DNA from: Eonycteris spelaea
Taxonomy: Eukaryota > Chordata > Mammalia > Chiroptera > Pteropodidae
Direction: 5' to 3'
DNA: 64,000 bases
NCBI GenBank assembly: GCA_003508835.1
Contig: PUFA01000164.1
Span: 2,294,001-2,358,000 of the forward strand
A model generated the notes under the pieces. That model saw only the letters and a list, made by a program, of their open reading frames with translations, did no database searches and was not told the origin of the DNA. Both the position numbers and the translations under genes were made by a program. Below, one piece after another: positions 1-11,524 of this stretch (positions are counted from its first letter, which is position 1; each line of letters begins with the position of its first letter).

Positions 1-480
1 AAAATTTTTATCTTTATGTTTTATTCTGGGGTATTTTATATAATACACTTCTAAATAATTTTACCAAACTCATTTCAGCTAAAAAGAAAAAAAAGTCTTC
101 TTTACATGATTTTTATCTTTTTTAGGATCTCTAATGTTTTTGACCAGAGGCATAGGTACCTGAGAAGTTGATTCTTTTCTCGCTTTTCCTTACCCTTATC
201 CTTATAACATCAATATTTACTTTAAAACAAAACAAAACAAAACAAAACAAAAAACTTCATAAGATGCTAGTTGGCGACTGTGTACTATTTTTTATTAAAA
301 TAAAGTTTTTATTAATTTTATATTCCTGCTGTTATCAATTACATAAACTAATACAACTGTTTTGAATAAAAGAACTTAAACCATCATTTGGTGTCTTTCT
401 TTTCTCCTTCTCTTCCTCAAATACAACTTGACCAAGTTTAGTTAAGGGTCACTGTTGTTGCCACTGTTAGCCACCCATTC
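1..480. other. AT-rich non-coding stretch, no gene seen
   Basis: The only distinct structure is a short (AAAAC)n run, listed separately. Open frames here are under 70 codons and carry no recognisable motif. I see no repeat family that I can name. Confidence 0.6.
224..254 (+). repeat. (AAAAC)n simple repeat
   Basis: About six near-perfect copies of a five-base AAAAC unit lie in tandem in otherwise AT-rich sequence. It may be the decayed A-rich tail of an old retroposon, but no body upstream is recognisable. Confidence 0.85.
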
Positions 481-2160
481 TGAGTGGCAGCTGCTAAGTG
501 GCAGTTCATCCTGGTGTTGGAGGAAGCAAGAGGAAGTGTTCAGGATTAAGAGCAGAATTATTACTGGAGGCTTGGAAGCTTACAGCAGGCAGGACTACAA
601 AGGGGCTGTCAGCAAGAGATGAGTACAGGAATTTTCCTTATACTGCTAGACCATTGGGGAGACACAAGGGTGTCACACTACCACTTCTTTGTATTGATTG
701 CTAATGGAAGCTAGAAAGCCTTACCGTGGAAGGGATTTATAGTGAAATGTGGCCATTGCTGATTTTTGACATTTTATCAGTCCTCCTCCAAAGCAACCAG
801 AATTTATTTGATTAAAAAGCAGCTAATTAATCTGTTTGAGCTTGATGTGGATGTGAACCATGTCAAATTCCAGGTCAAGTCGCTTTCCTTTGTAGAATGT
901 TTGCTTAAGTTTTGATGTGAACGTCATCAGATTATAGACCATAGAAAGTTTATTTGTCCTCAATATTCTAATCTACATGGTGGCATAGCTATTGTTCTAA
1001 AATTGCTCTCAAATGTAAACCTAATTTTTCCTACAAATAAGAAAATAGAATCATCCTCAAACTATTTTACAGCTTAAGAAAATGGAAAGAAAAACATTTT
1101 TAAACAAAATAACCAAACATTTACACTCTAATTAAAATCTTTAACAGATCCCTTGATAGACCTGTTTAGAGCTATTTTCAGCAGGGAACTGGACAGTAAG
1201 GCAGAGGTTGTAGGTGGAGAGTTCGGGTGCCTCTACATCAATAGTAGACAGAATCGCCCCTAGTCCCAGGACACAAAAGCTAACACACATGCAAAAACTT
1301 TTTTAAGCTGCTGGTATTTTTAATGTTTTTTACAAGCTCCTCTTGTGGTTTGAGGGGAGAGAAAAGTGGCAGAGTCAGGGTCAAAAACTATATTCTAAAA
1401 TGTTTTGAGCTATTGACTCTTGAAGAGCAGGTTCTGAGAAGTTCTATATCTGCGGGCAAGTTATATAAATGCATGACCAAAGTAATTGCTGGGGCACAGC
1501 TGTACTCATTTGTCAATAAAAAATTCAGCCACTGAAGACTAAAAGAGGAAAAAAATAATTTCACTTTTTCATGTTTATATATAATTCTGGTATATTATTT
1601 TCGATTCTTATTAACAAAGGTATATTTCATAAGATAAAGACTTTTTGTTATTTTAAAGTTTCACTTCTTAGAAAATTGTGTTTTCTTTCACTCCAGATAA
1701 TCATATTTTTATTATCTGACACTTATCATGAGAGAGTAGGATTTTTTAGTGGTTTATGATTTTATTCAAATATTTGTGTAAATTTCCCCAATACATTTCT
1801 GATAGAATTCTGACAGTGACATGCTAGCCTACATAGTACATATTCATCATTTCTAAATTTTCATTATCAGTACTATACCTTATATAATTATATTTTTGGT
1901 AAATATTTTTATATATGCATGCCTCTGTTTTTTAAAGAAATCTTGTTTAGAAAATGAAATACTTGGCCAGGTATATAAATATCAAAGGAAACTGAGCAGA
2001 CTAACATTTGTACTAGTTTGACACATTAGGGATCCCCCTCATATACAGATTGAAGGAATCAAAAAAGATAAACTTTAAGATTTCCTCCAGCTTCAAACTC
2101 TAACATACAACTGAATTAACTGCGTGCTACAAAGTGCTACAACTGAGCACTTTGTTGGGC
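481..2160. other. Unassigned non-coding sequence
   Basis: At 480-720 the sequence is less AT-rich than its surroundings and holds a 68-codon open frame, but I recognise neither protein family nor repeat. The remainder to 2160 is ordinary AT-rich sequence without a gene. Confidence 0.5.
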
Positions 2161-2164
2161 CCAT

Positions 2165-2300
2165 TTCCTCAGCTTAACTACCCTGAGGTAGTAGAATCAC
2201 TATTTTACAAATGAGAAAAGTGAGACCCAGAATCACTTGCCCAGGGGCACAAGTGAATGGAAGATGCAGTTTATAAACAGGTCTTATTATTTTCGAGCCA
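2165..2300 (-). repeat. MIR SINE fragment, minus orientation
   Basis: The stretch reading TTTTACAAATGAGAAAAGTG followed by a CACTTGCCCAGGGGCAC-like block is the reverse complement of the MIR core (the 'cctcagtttcctcatctgtaaaa' and 'gtgaccttgggcaag' regions). It is heavily diverged, as expected for a MIR of pre-placental age. Confidence 0.8.
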
Positions 2301-2520
2301 TTCTGCTTCCTAAATACGAGAGACTTGAGCCCAGAGAAAGTTAATTTTAGTAACATTCACCTGCCTTCCTATAAACCACACCAAAATGGAAAGATTTTAA
2401 AGAAGACAACAAAGACAATTAATTCACCTAGTCACTAAGCTGGAAATTTCATCAATAAAACGCAAGAACTAAGTCACAGTACATGTCTCTGACTCCATAA
2501 TAAATGCTCAAAACACAGGT

Positions 2521-2533
2521 TTTTTTTTTTTTC
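2521..2533 (+). repeat. poly(T) tract
   Basis: A run of about 13 T bases. It could be the reversed A-tail of a retroposon, but the sequence after it does not match a SINE or L1 end that I know. Confidence 0.7.
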
Positions 2534-2734
2534 AGATGAAGAATATATTTAGTTCAGTCCTTTGATTTTTCTCTTATATACTAGGATGTTCTGAGTGTAG
2601 ACATAGCTTTAATGGCTAAAACAAATTTAGTGGATCCCTGGTTTATTCTACCTCCACTAGAGTATTTTTATTCTCCTTACTCTTTCAATTATACTTAGGT
2701 ACAATGTGAATGATGTTGCAGTAAAAAAATCTGC

Positions 2735-2835
2735 TAGCCAAGATTCATGCTGTTTGAGTTCTAATTCTGAATTTACCACTAATTAGCAAGTCTTTCTGAA
2801 GTCTTGGTATTTTCATTTATAAACACTACCACAAA
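2735..2835 (+). repeat. MIR-like SINE fragment, plus orientation
   Basis: The order 'gattcatgctgtttgagtt ... ctgaatttaccactaattagcaag' follows the MIR core order (gactgcctgggttcaaatcc, then ctgccacttactagctg). Divergence is high, so the family call is moderate. Confidence 0.55.
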
Positions 2836-2874
2836 TACAATCATACTCAGTAAATATATTAACTTTTCACAAGT

Positions 2875-3030
2875 ATTTCACAACCAGACAATATTTTATG
2901 TCTCATTTAATACTCAGAAGGCATCCAAGAAACATTTATTATTATCTACGTTTTTGCCAAGGCAGAAATATGTCCACGAGGTTAAGTGATTTGTTCAAGA
3001 TCATATGACAGCCAAGGAAGAATGGGAATT
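2875..3030 (-). repeat. MIR SINE fragment, minus orientation
   Basis: The run GAGGTTAAGTGATTTGTTCA then AGATCATATGACAGCCAAGG is the reverse complement of the MIR 'tgtgaccttgggcaagttacttaacctc' core. It directly follows a plus-oriented MIR-like piece, so the two form a loose inverted pair. Confidence 0.75.
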
Positions 3031-3059
3031 ATTTGGGAAGCGTTCCACATCGCCATATC

Positions 3060-3160
3060 CTGATGGTTGAACTAGATGGAATTCCAGTTCTATTGTGTAA
3101 TGTTATCTGTGTGACTCATAAAAACTTGTTCACTTGACTTCCTCAATTATATTTTCTTTT
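3060..3160 (+). repeat. Possible MIR or MIR3 fragment
   Basis: The phrases TTGAACTAGATGGAATTCCA and TTATCTGTGTGACTCATAAA recall the MIR/MIR3 'ttggactagatgacct' tail and 'agctgtgtgaccttgg' core. The match is short and patchy. Confidence 0.4.
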
Positions 3161-3169
3161 ACAATTGTA

Positions 3170-3845
3170 TTTTTGTTATCATTCTTTCCTGTAGAAGAGT
3201 TAAAACCATCTTAATTCACCACCAGCTTAAACTTCATCAATCCAAATAGTGACGACTATGAATAACCTATTATGGGTAAGGCAAAGACATAAAAATAAAT
3301 AAAACACGGTTCCTTTCATTAAGAATCTTATCTAGTCTAGGTAATAAAATGTTGTAATGGAGGTTGTAGGTTTTCGTGTAGCAAAGAAAGACTCAGGGAG
3401 TTCAGGGATACAAATTCAAATTCCAGGCAGATGACAAAGAGATGCAGTGCTGGATGGTGAACACCAGAGCGGATACCCCTTCCGGGGAAAGAGCAGACAC
3501 ATGGCTCTCGCAATCGTTGCCACAAAAAATGTTGCCCCAGTGATGCCAGCTATCCAAAACTAGAAAGAATGACAGAAATCTGGATTTTTTGGTGAAATTT
3601 TATGATTTTAAGGTGTTGGTAATTAATTTCAAATATAAAATAAGTGGTAAAGAAGAAAAGAAAGTTTCTCAACTGCCACACAGAAGATCGCAAAAAGAAT
3701 GGAATGCTGATCGGATTATTCCTCAGTTCTAGAGGGCCGCTGCGCACAAGGATAGCAGCAGTGACCACCTGTGTTTTCCCCAGGAGTGGTATCTAATGTG
3801 ATACTGAGAGATGGTGGTCAAACATTTATAAGCACAGCTAATAAA
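3170..3845. other. Unassigned non-coding sequence
   Basis: Two minus-strand open frames of 62 and 72 codons occur here but show no domain or motif. I see no repeat that I can name. Confidence 0.5.
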
Positions 3846-3849
3846 AATT

Positions 3850-4085
3850 ACAAACGCTTTTATCCTACCTACCATGTGTCAAGTCTCTTCTAAATGCTCT
3901 ATGTGTATTAACTCATTTAGTCGCAGAACAATCACTTGAGATATACATTATTATCTCCATTTAGAGATGAGGAGAAAATTGAGTCAGAAAGACTAATTAG
4001 CTCAAAATCACACATCTTGTAGTAGTAGAGCTAGAATTTGAACTCAGACAATTGGCTCTAGAGCACAAGTACTTAATGCATTTAA
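3850..4085 (-). repeat. MIR SINE, near full length, minus orientation
   Basis: The sequence runs through the whole reverse-complement MIR consensus in order: ACCATGTGTCAAGTCTCTTC, then attaactcatttagtc, tattatctccatttagagatgagg, gctcaaaatcacacatc and gtagagctagaatttgaactcag. It is one of the best-preserved MIRs in the window. Confidence 0.9.
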
Positions 4086-4349
4086 TGACACCGTCAGTCA
4101 GAATGCCCCTCCCCAATCATTTTTGGGGTGCTGGAAAGCTAAGACAGAATTCTAGAGAGCCCCTGCAAGGCCAGGTGTTAACTCTTTAGTTGGTGGATTG
4201 TAGAGAGGTCCAAGAGCCCCAGGGGAACAGTAGGACAGCTAGAGAAGTCTGGAGAGTTTGGGGAGACCCTTAAAGGGCTCTTGTCTGCAGCTGTTTACAA
4301 ACCAGTTTGGAAAACCAGGCTTGCAGCTAACAAATCCAGTTGCACCATT

Positions 4350-4415
4350 ATATTGAACAAGCAGTGCCTGATGCATAGTAAGTACTAAATAGATATTAGT
4401 CGTGATTATTATTAC
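4350..4415 (+). repeat. MIR 3' end, plus orientation
   Basis: GCAGTGCCTGATGCATAGTA followed by agtactaaatagatattag and tattatta matches the MIR 3' region 'cagtgcctggcacatagtaagcgctcaataaatgttagttattatta'. Confidence 0.8.
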
Positions 4416-4419
4416 CCAG

Positions 4420-5870
4420 GCACAATGCATTGCTGGGAATTTCTGTTGAGAAGATACCTCATTTTAGATTATCTCATGGAGCCCTAACTTATGGGAAATG
4501 GCTCTCATTGAGTCAGGCTCTAATCTTTTATCTAAGCAACTCTAGATTCTAAACAATAAACTAGAGGATCTCTCAGAGAGGTGAGGGTATCTCAAGTAGT
4601 CTAAGGGTTCTCAGAGGGGGCAGTGTGACCAACATACTTGTGCTTAATCTAATACTGCTATATTAACAGGCAGAATATTTTATAAATAGAGTCTTCAGCT
4701 AGCCAGGGAGACTCAGCTAAGCTTGCACAGAAGAGGGAACACCTGTGCTGAGGTAGAGAGGAATAAAATAAGCCATGTAGGAAAAACCATGAGCATAAGC
4801 ACAGATACATAATTTCGTTTTGATCGCTTAACACAAATATGCAAATCTAATTCATACTTAATGGAGACAATCTCAAAATTCTACAACAGGTAGATTCTGA
4901 TTACTTTTGACATTTCCACCAGAAAAGCTTTTCCCACTTCAAAAGTGTTTCTATCATTCCATCAGTTAGCTCCTTTGTCTCATACATAGGAATGGCCTTA
5001 CAGAATGTCATGATTCATATTATATTTTCATAATTCATGTTTTTTTCTCATCACAATGTTTTTTGAAAGTTGTTCATGTGTTTTAATATAAGTTAGTCAT
5101 TTTGCGTTTCAACTCATTGACTTGATCAAATTAACTAGAAGAAGCTTAACCTAAAGGGATTCTGCCAAACATTAAACATAGACCTTAATCTGACCTAAAA
5201 AGTTTCCTTCCAATAAAGTAACCAATGTTATTTAGGTTCTAAATATCACCGATTTTATTCATTTACTTTTAATTTTCTCTAACAGCTACCTTTTTAAAGT
5301 CAATACTTTAAAAACCTTTATTTTGACCCCTGTATACTCACTATAGTCTAAACTACAATCATTAATGCAATTACCATACACTCTGTTTTTGATAATGATG
5401 AAGGCGCACAAAAAAAGAAAGCAAGGCAAGAAAATCTCATAGGGTTTTAACCTCTGTTAGAGATAATGGAAAAAAGGGATCGATGATAATCAAATTTAAA
5501 GAATAGGTCAAACTGAAAAGAATGTGTCTCTGATTTCCTTAAAGTATATTCTTCAAAGAAAAGGAGAGGAAAATGTATTCAAAATGTATTTACAGAATAG
5601 ATATTTCCAAGAACACATCACAAATTTGCATCACCTAACCTAAAATTATCCATACCTATTAACTACTACTCATACTTCTGGCAACCTGGTCAAAGACAAT
5701 AATTCAAATATGTGAAGTTAAATGCACGTCCAGTGTCACCATTGTTATAATAGTGAAGAGTTAAAACCATCATAAAGTAGGATGAGTTAAATACATTGTG
5801 GTAATTTTGTTCAGTGAATTCACCATTGAGAAATGAGAGCTTCCACTTTGCATCCTGTCAGCTGGGTTAC
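4420..5870. other. Unassigned AT-rich non-coding sequence
   Basis: No gene, no clear repeat and no low-complexity tract of note in about 1.4 kb. Only short chance open frames are present. Confidence 0.5.
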
Positions 5871-5874
5871 CACA

Positions 5875-6470
5875 GCTGTTACTGAACTATTCTCTCTACA
5901 TTTAATGTTGTCATTCTGCTATCTATCCTCCAGACTACTGCCCATGTTACTTCTCTAAATCACAGTTTGGTCTCATTATTTCTCTGCTTGGGATATGCCT
6001 AAAATTTTCCATCAACTTCAGGAAAAATTCAAAGTATTCTCTGAGGTGCTACATAATCCAGCTTCATCAATCTCTCCAGGCTCCATAGCTGGCCATTTTC
6101 ACACACAAACCCTATCTCCACCTATACAAAACTAGTTTCATTCTTATGGCCAACATTGTTTCCTTCTTGCCAGGCTCTTATTGCCTGTCTAGCCTATCCC
6201 AATGAGATAATTATCTACTCTTCTGGCCACTGCTCTCAAAATTAACCTAATCCCCTGGAGGATATGCTATAGCCACCCCATTCAAAGATGATGAATCTTC
6301 TTAAGTCTCTAGTGAAAATAGATCCCTTATTAAACTTTGGAGCCTGCTCAAATAAATCATAATATTGTCTTCATCACAACTGGTAAATTGTTTAATCTCC
6401 TTTTAGAGAGCTCACTTAGTGCTTTGTAAAATTATTCTCAGTGTCATTCATTAAAGTAACTTTTTAAAAA
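5875..6470 (+). repeat. L2 LINE 3' region, plus orientation
   Basis: The segment keeps the order of the L2 3' part: ttacttctctaaatcacag (opal 'gatcatgtcactcc' area), atcaacttcaggaaaaattc, aatccagcttcatcaatc, ctccaggctccatag, ccaggctcttattgcctg, and attgtttaatctcc. It is strongly diverged and has no open reading frame left. Confidence 0.75.
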
Positions 6471-6659
6471 TCTGTATGTTTTTCTTCTCCAAACCAAAGT
6501 CAATGATTAGTTTAGCCCAAATATTGTGATTCCTTAAATGCCAAGTATATATTTAAGTGCCCCTTCTAGAGGTAAGAACCACTACAGCTATAAACCAAAG
6601 AATTACTGAGACTCCCAAAGTCCGCTTGGGCAACATAGGGCAGAGATTACATTGATCTG

Positions 6660-7330
6660 AACTAAGATAATGGTTATGGAAATGGGAGGAAAAGTGAGCA
6701 TACTACAAATATATTGGGAGATAGATTTAGCAGTTTGGTGATTAACTGGTTATAGAAGATGAAAGTCAGTTTCCTGACTAGGAAACCCAGAATGAGGAAG
6801 AGACCAGAGAGGGGAATTTTGGGGTTCTGTTTTGGGCACATGGAATCTAAGATAACTGTGCCATCTGGAGAAATCCAGCAAGCACTGGCCATGAGTCAGA
6901 CTCCAAAAGATAAAATGGACAGAAAAAGCATAGCTCTGACAGTGGTTGGAATCATGAAGGAAAAGAGCAATGATTGAAAAAATAAGATAGAACTAAGAAA
7001 CAGCAATATTTAATGAGCAAACATAGGAATGGATTCTCAGAGAGTAGTCAGAAATGATCAGAAAGTAAAAGAAAAAAATGAGACAGAGTGGTTTCATTGA
7101 CATCAAAAAACAAAAGCTGTATTAAAAGAAGGAACACCAATAGGCCATGCTACTGAAATGATAAATAAAGTTGGTGTTAAGACTTGTCCATTTTATTTTG
7201 CAACCCAGTTCACTAGGTGTCTTGGTAAGAGCAGTTTCTGGGGAAGAATGTGAGCAGCAGCCAGACTACAGTGAGATCAGAAGGAATGAGAGGTGTTTAG
7301 CCTGGGTCTACACAGTAGGCATATCAAAAA
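6660..7330 (-). pseudogene. L2 LINE ORF2 (reverse transcriptase) relic, minus strand
   Basis: Read on the minus strand this is a decayed piece of the L2/CR1-type ORF2. The reverse complement near 7200-7250 still encodes the residues ETAL-K that precede the catalytic 'LLDLSAAFDTVDH' block of L2 reverse transcriptase, and the nucleotide text nearby (gacttgtccattttattttgcaaccca, taagagcagtttctgggg) follows the L2 consensus in reverse. Stops and indels break all frames, so no protein can be made. The 72-codon plus-strand frame at 6759-6977 lies inside this relic and is not a gene. A plus-strand L2 ends about 200 bases upstream, so the two copies are in tail-to-tail orientation and are separate insertions. 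Confidence 0.75.
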
Positions 7331-7512
7331 TGTCCATCATCAAGTAGAGATAGTCAGGAAATACACTGGAAAATACAAAGAGAAGAAAACAGAGAGCATG
7401 ACCACTGGAAAAATACAAAGGGATCCTAAAAAATTATTTGCTTTTAGGAATAAAAGACATAATGTTTAAATGCTTAATTAAAAGAGTCAATAATAAAAAA
7501 AGTTGCAAAATA

Positions 7513-7551
7513 ATACATACATACATACATACATACATACATACATACATA
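7513..7551 (+). repeat. (ATAC)n microsatellite
   Basis: Nearly ten perfect tandem copies of the four-base unit ATAC. Its length and purity make it a likely polymorphic marker. Confidence 0.95.
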
Positions 7552-7559
7552 ATAGAGTG

Positions 7560-8380
7560 AGGTCCCTGAAAGGCCCAAAAGAATGGAAACTAGAGTTGAA
7601 ATGAAGGAATTAACTTTACTATAGCTTCTCCTCTATAAAAGAAAAAAAGAAAACAGAATGTTAGAACAGGAAGAAAGAGGAAAAATTAAAAGGAAGAGAA
7701 AAATTAAGAGGCAGAGAGGAAGAAGGGATTGTCCATATTTAATGAATGCTTTTTAAATGACAGAACTGACTGAGCCTTGAGGAAATTAAGGTCACCAAAT
7801 AAGTGGTAAAATCTGAATTTAAAAGTAATTTAAACACTTGATATTTCTTATTTATTCTAGAAAGCAACGTTATCTTTTTTTATTCATTCTGGATAGGAAA
7901 GATAGACAGTTGTGGAGCTTCCAATTTTGTCTTTCAGGTGGGAGAGTCCCAGGCAGTAGGGATATGAAAGACTAAAGGTTTAAGGAGGATAGAATTGGTT
8001 TAATATAGTGATAACAAAGACTGAGAAAGAGCCAACTCAAAAAACAAAAATGTTGAGTGCCCTACAGGAACTGGAGACTTCAAAGTTATAGTGGCACCAA
8101 CCTGAACAGATGAGTAATTTTCTCTGGCAAAGTTCTGTTGGAGATATGAAAAACATGGTTGAGGTATTATGAGGACAAAAACTCAGGAATGCAATGACAA
8201 AAATAAGTTGGAGATATTGGAAAGTAAGAAACTAAAATATGAAATATGGAATTCAAGAGAAATGGAATAGGAAGTGAAATCAGGGGAGACTGACAAGGAA
8301 ACATAGTTGAGGGACCAGAGATTCCTAGAAGGCACATTTTAAATGTATCCTGTGCTTCATAAAAAGACTAGAATAAAAAA
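7560..8380. other. Unassigned purine-rich non-coding sequence
   Basis: The first 200 bases are A/G-rich on the plus strand (runs such as ggaagaaagaggaaaaatt). Some phrases recall further minus-strand L2 sequence, but not enough to assign. No gene is seen. Confidence 0.4.
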
Positions 8381-8384
8381 GAAA

Positions 8385-8421
8385 TTGAATAAATATTTTC
8401 TAATAAATGAATAAATGAATG
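8385..8421 (+). repeat. Possible L2 3' tail
   Basis: ATAAATATTTTCTAATAAATG followed by two aatgaata-type units resembles the L2 terminus 'ataaatatttgttgaatgaatgaatga'. It is short and could instead be simple sequence. Confidence 0.35.
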
Positions 8422-8429
8422 GCAAACAA

Positions 8430-9340
8430 GGCCTACCATATTGAAATATTAGGCCAGAGAGACATTTGACTCAGATCGCTTCTTCATAAATGATTCCAAA
8501 TGAGATTTCTTTGGATGTGCAACAGGACCTGATGGTAACCCAATAGACTGATATAATCAAAACAGCTTTCCTAGAGGAAATAATGCTTCAAAGTTTTCTC
8601 AGGAAGGGCTTAGAAAAAGAAAAGCTTCTACTGGTAACAAGCTGCTCCACAGCAGCTCTGTCCCTTTACCACATTAATTTCACCTTTCCTTCAGGGTCAT
8701 TTCACTATATTTATCCCCTAAACTACACCTTATCTCCAGGGATTTGATTATTCCTTTCAAAACATTGTTTCTTATGTTTCCTCATAGCAATGCTAAAACA
8801 TGCTGAATATTTCAAAAGGACTTTCTAAAAATTAAGAAGCAATATTAAAGAAAATTCAGAGCCATTAAAAAAATCAATTACAAAATATTTATTTTCTGTA
8901 GTTCTGGTCATTAACTATGTTTGTAGATGTTGAACTATTTCATATTCTCTTACTCAAGACCCTACCCAAAGTATTTTCCTTTTTAGTTATCTGGTTCACC
9001 AACCAGATAAATAAGCATGATTTGAAGCTTATTTGAAAACTTAGAAGACTTATTTATGGTCTAGTAAGTAATTCACTCCTTCAATCAAGCTATTTCTGCA
9101 AAGTACCTTAGTCTCTCAGAAAATTAGACAGTCCCTGAGATCATTATGGATAAGGACTCAAAAGGCCACCATTTCCCAATTTACAGAAAATGATATATTC
9201 TTAGGGAGACATTATCCACTGGTCAGCTTATTCTGAAAACTAGACCGCCATCTGTACATTTTTTAAAAAATTTTAATCCTTAAACTTTATTGCATTTTAC
9301 AAGGTCCCATCTGAAGAAATGGAATCTCTGGAGGTTTTGG
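8430..9340. other. Unassigned AT-rich non-coding sequence
   Basis: No gene, named repeat or structured tract is visible in about 0.9 kb. Confidence 0.5.
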
Positions 9341-9344
9341 TCAT

Positions 9345-9460
9345 TATTTATTCTTTATTACAAATGTAATAATTCTCATTGCAAAGATTCAAAAGTACAG
9401 AAACTCATAAAGTAAAATGGAAAACAAAAATAAAAACAATAAAAATCCTTTCTTTTCCCA
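9345..9460 (-). repeat. Old L1-type 3' end, minus orientation (probable)
   Basis: The phrase tattacaaatgtaataattctcattgcaaa then attcaaaagtacagaaac matches the reverse complement of the old L1M 3' end ('tttctacaatgagcatgtattacttttata'). The match is diffuse. Confidence 0.45.
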
Positions 9461-9719
9461 TAAACTTTAGATTTTTGACAAGCAAATATTTTCAGAAAGA
9501 GTTGTTTCTTGTTGCCACAAATAAATCTTGTAATGGTTCATTTTCTAATATAAATTAATAGTTGTTTCTAGTAAAGATTTAATGTGTCAGTACTGATTGG
9601 AACCAGACACATTTTTAAATAGACCGAAAATAGAAATTGAAGTGAATATATATATTAATACATTTACCCTCTTGTTGACAAATGAATTACTGGAACCACC
9701 TACTTTGTACAGAATTAAT

Positions 9720-9830
9720 TTGTTTATCCAACAAGTACTTTATAAATACCTAGAATAGGCCAGTCATAAGCCTGGATGCTCTAGGAGAGATAAAGGTTAG
9801 TTACTTGTTGTTCTATGGAACGTAATATAA
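9720..9830 (-). repeat. L2 3' end, minus orientation
   Basis: CCAACAAGTACTTTATAAAT, then agaataggccagtcataagc and tggatgctctaggagagata, is the reverse complement of the L2 terminus ('attcaacaaatatttattgagcacctactatgtgccaggcactgttctaggtgctgggg'). Confidence 0.6.
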
Positions 9831-9884
9831 TATGTGATAAAAAGGTGTATGAGTATGTGTTTTATGAATGAGGAAGTTACCAGT

Positions 9885-9985
9885 AGAACCATTTTTGTGA
9901 TGAGGCAGCTGAGTCTCTGAAAGATGCAGTAACTCATTTAACTTCACACCTAGAAAGTAGCGGAATCCAAGTGTATGACTTGAAT
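9885..9985 (-). repeat. MIR SINE fragment, minus orientation
   Basis: GTGATGAGGCAGCTGAGTCT then agtaactcatttaacttcacacctagaaagtag and cggaatccaag follows the reverse-complement MIR core in order. Confidence 0.75.
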
Positions 9986-10108
9986 CACTTTTTCATTTCT
10001 TCATGCTATTTAGAAAGTTTACAGGCAACAAAGTATTAAAAACTAAAAATGTTGGCTTTAATACTGAATGCTGGACAGTTTAATATAAAAGGCAGCAGAA
10101 ATTCAAGA

Positions 10109-10180
10109 CTATATATACATATATACATATGTACATATACATATATACATATACATATATACATATATATGTATATATAA
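10109..10180 (+). repeat. (TATACA)n low-complexity tract
   Basis: About 70 bases made only of A, T and spaced C/G in TATACA and ATACATAT units. The tract is largely self-complementary, so it could form hairpins. Confidence 0.9.
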
Positions 10181-10466
10181 ACTTTCCATTTCAATTTAGA
10201 GTTCAGTAGCATCTCTGTCCTTTGAGGAGAAACTAAGCACAGAAGGAAAATATAGATACATTTCTTGGAAATTACAGAGAATCAGAATTTTACTTAATGT
10301 AATGGGCTAAAAATGGGGTGGCCTATTTGAAAAAGTATCAGGTTTCTCATCCTCAAACCCATTTATGGAGGGATTAGATGGTCAAATGTCAGGGATGACC
10401 AGACAATTTCCAGTTCTACCTCCATAGATGCTCACCACTTTTGCAATAAAATAATCTAGATCCAAG

Positions 10467-10811
10467 TTGCACCTATATATCCACATCTACCCAAGAATCA
10501 TGGAGAAACTATGGTTAAAAAGAGCCTGTGTGTCAAAGAATTGTTACAATGTAAATGACGTGGCTGTTACCCATGTGAAGAACTCTGAATCTCATGCCCG
10601 TTTCCAGCAAGACGGCAAAATACACAGCAGCAGCACCAAGCCAGAGCAAATCTCACCTCTGGGGGCAAGGGAATGCAAAATCTGCCACAGAACATTTCAC
10701 ATGAGAAAATGTGCCGAACCAATAGTTTCAGAGAAGGGGAAGAAATTACTTTCTAAAGGTACAGCACCGTGTTATTTTCATGAGATAAAGCTAAATAACA
10801 AAGAAAGCTAA
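10467..10811 (+). other. 114-codon open frame, probably not a gene
   Basis: The frame opens on ATG in an AT-rich setting and ends at a TAG after the residues NNKES. Residues about 70-80 read CKICHRTF, which resembles the first half of a C2H2 zinc finger, but the expected downstream leucine and two histidines are absent. There is no second finger, no similar frame nearby, no splice context that I can see and no poly(A) tail that would mark a processed pseudogene. Its central part (10560-10750) is somewhat richer in G and C than the flanks. I think it is a chance open frame; a degraded exon or pseudogene remains possible. Confidence 0.2.
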
Positions 10812-10814
10812 AAT

Positions 10815-11520
10815 AGTAAAGGAAGGAAGAAGTTTAGTCAATTCCTTGAGCTTGCCACTAGTACTGGTCTTATTTAGCATTTTCACATGTGAACTGAAAA
10901 AGAAATTTTCAAATTTCCCGAGAAATTAAGATTTTTGCACCTAAAAATATGTTTTTCTGTGTAGAGAAGATTACAGTAATTTTTGAAAGCTTTGTGAATG
11001 GGCAAAAAAGCAACAGATATGCTTCAAAGGTAAGAAAAGACTTGTAGAAAAATTTAAATATATGTAGTATATAATATATATTTATGAAAATGGATTCTGT
11101 AATACAGTGTGAAATAAGATCCAAGAACATTACAGAACAGTTGGTGAGGATATCAACTGATGGACTGCTACAGATAAATTATCTGGCCTCATCAAAAAGA
11201 ATATTTTAAATATGACTGGAGAAGGCAAACTATCTTTTAAAAAAAGATGATATGCCTAGAATTAGAATAATAAATATAATTCTAGTCACTGTACCCTTTG
11301 AAAGCCTTAATGGGTTATAAGTAGATAGATACGTGTTTATTTATATAAATGTATACCACATATAATTGTTATTATAATCATATCAAAAGACAAAGTTCTA
11401 CTGTGTAAATAAAAAAGTGTAAAACTTTAAGGCTGTAAAAATGAAAACTTAGGTGAGCTATTACAGATCAGTCTATAAGATAATAATGTATATGTAGTAA
11501 ATAACTCTTGTATAATGAAT
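10815..11520. other. Unassigned AT-rich non-coding sequence
   Basis: No gene or nameable repeat. One 73-codon minus-strand frame (10909-11130) is rich in hydrophobic residues, as AT-rich chance frames are. Confidence 0.5.
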
Positions 11521-11524
11521 ATTC

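Noticed and set aside
7516..7552. ATAC array as part of a transposon
   Set aside because: No element boundary or target duplication is visible; it is a plain microsatellite.
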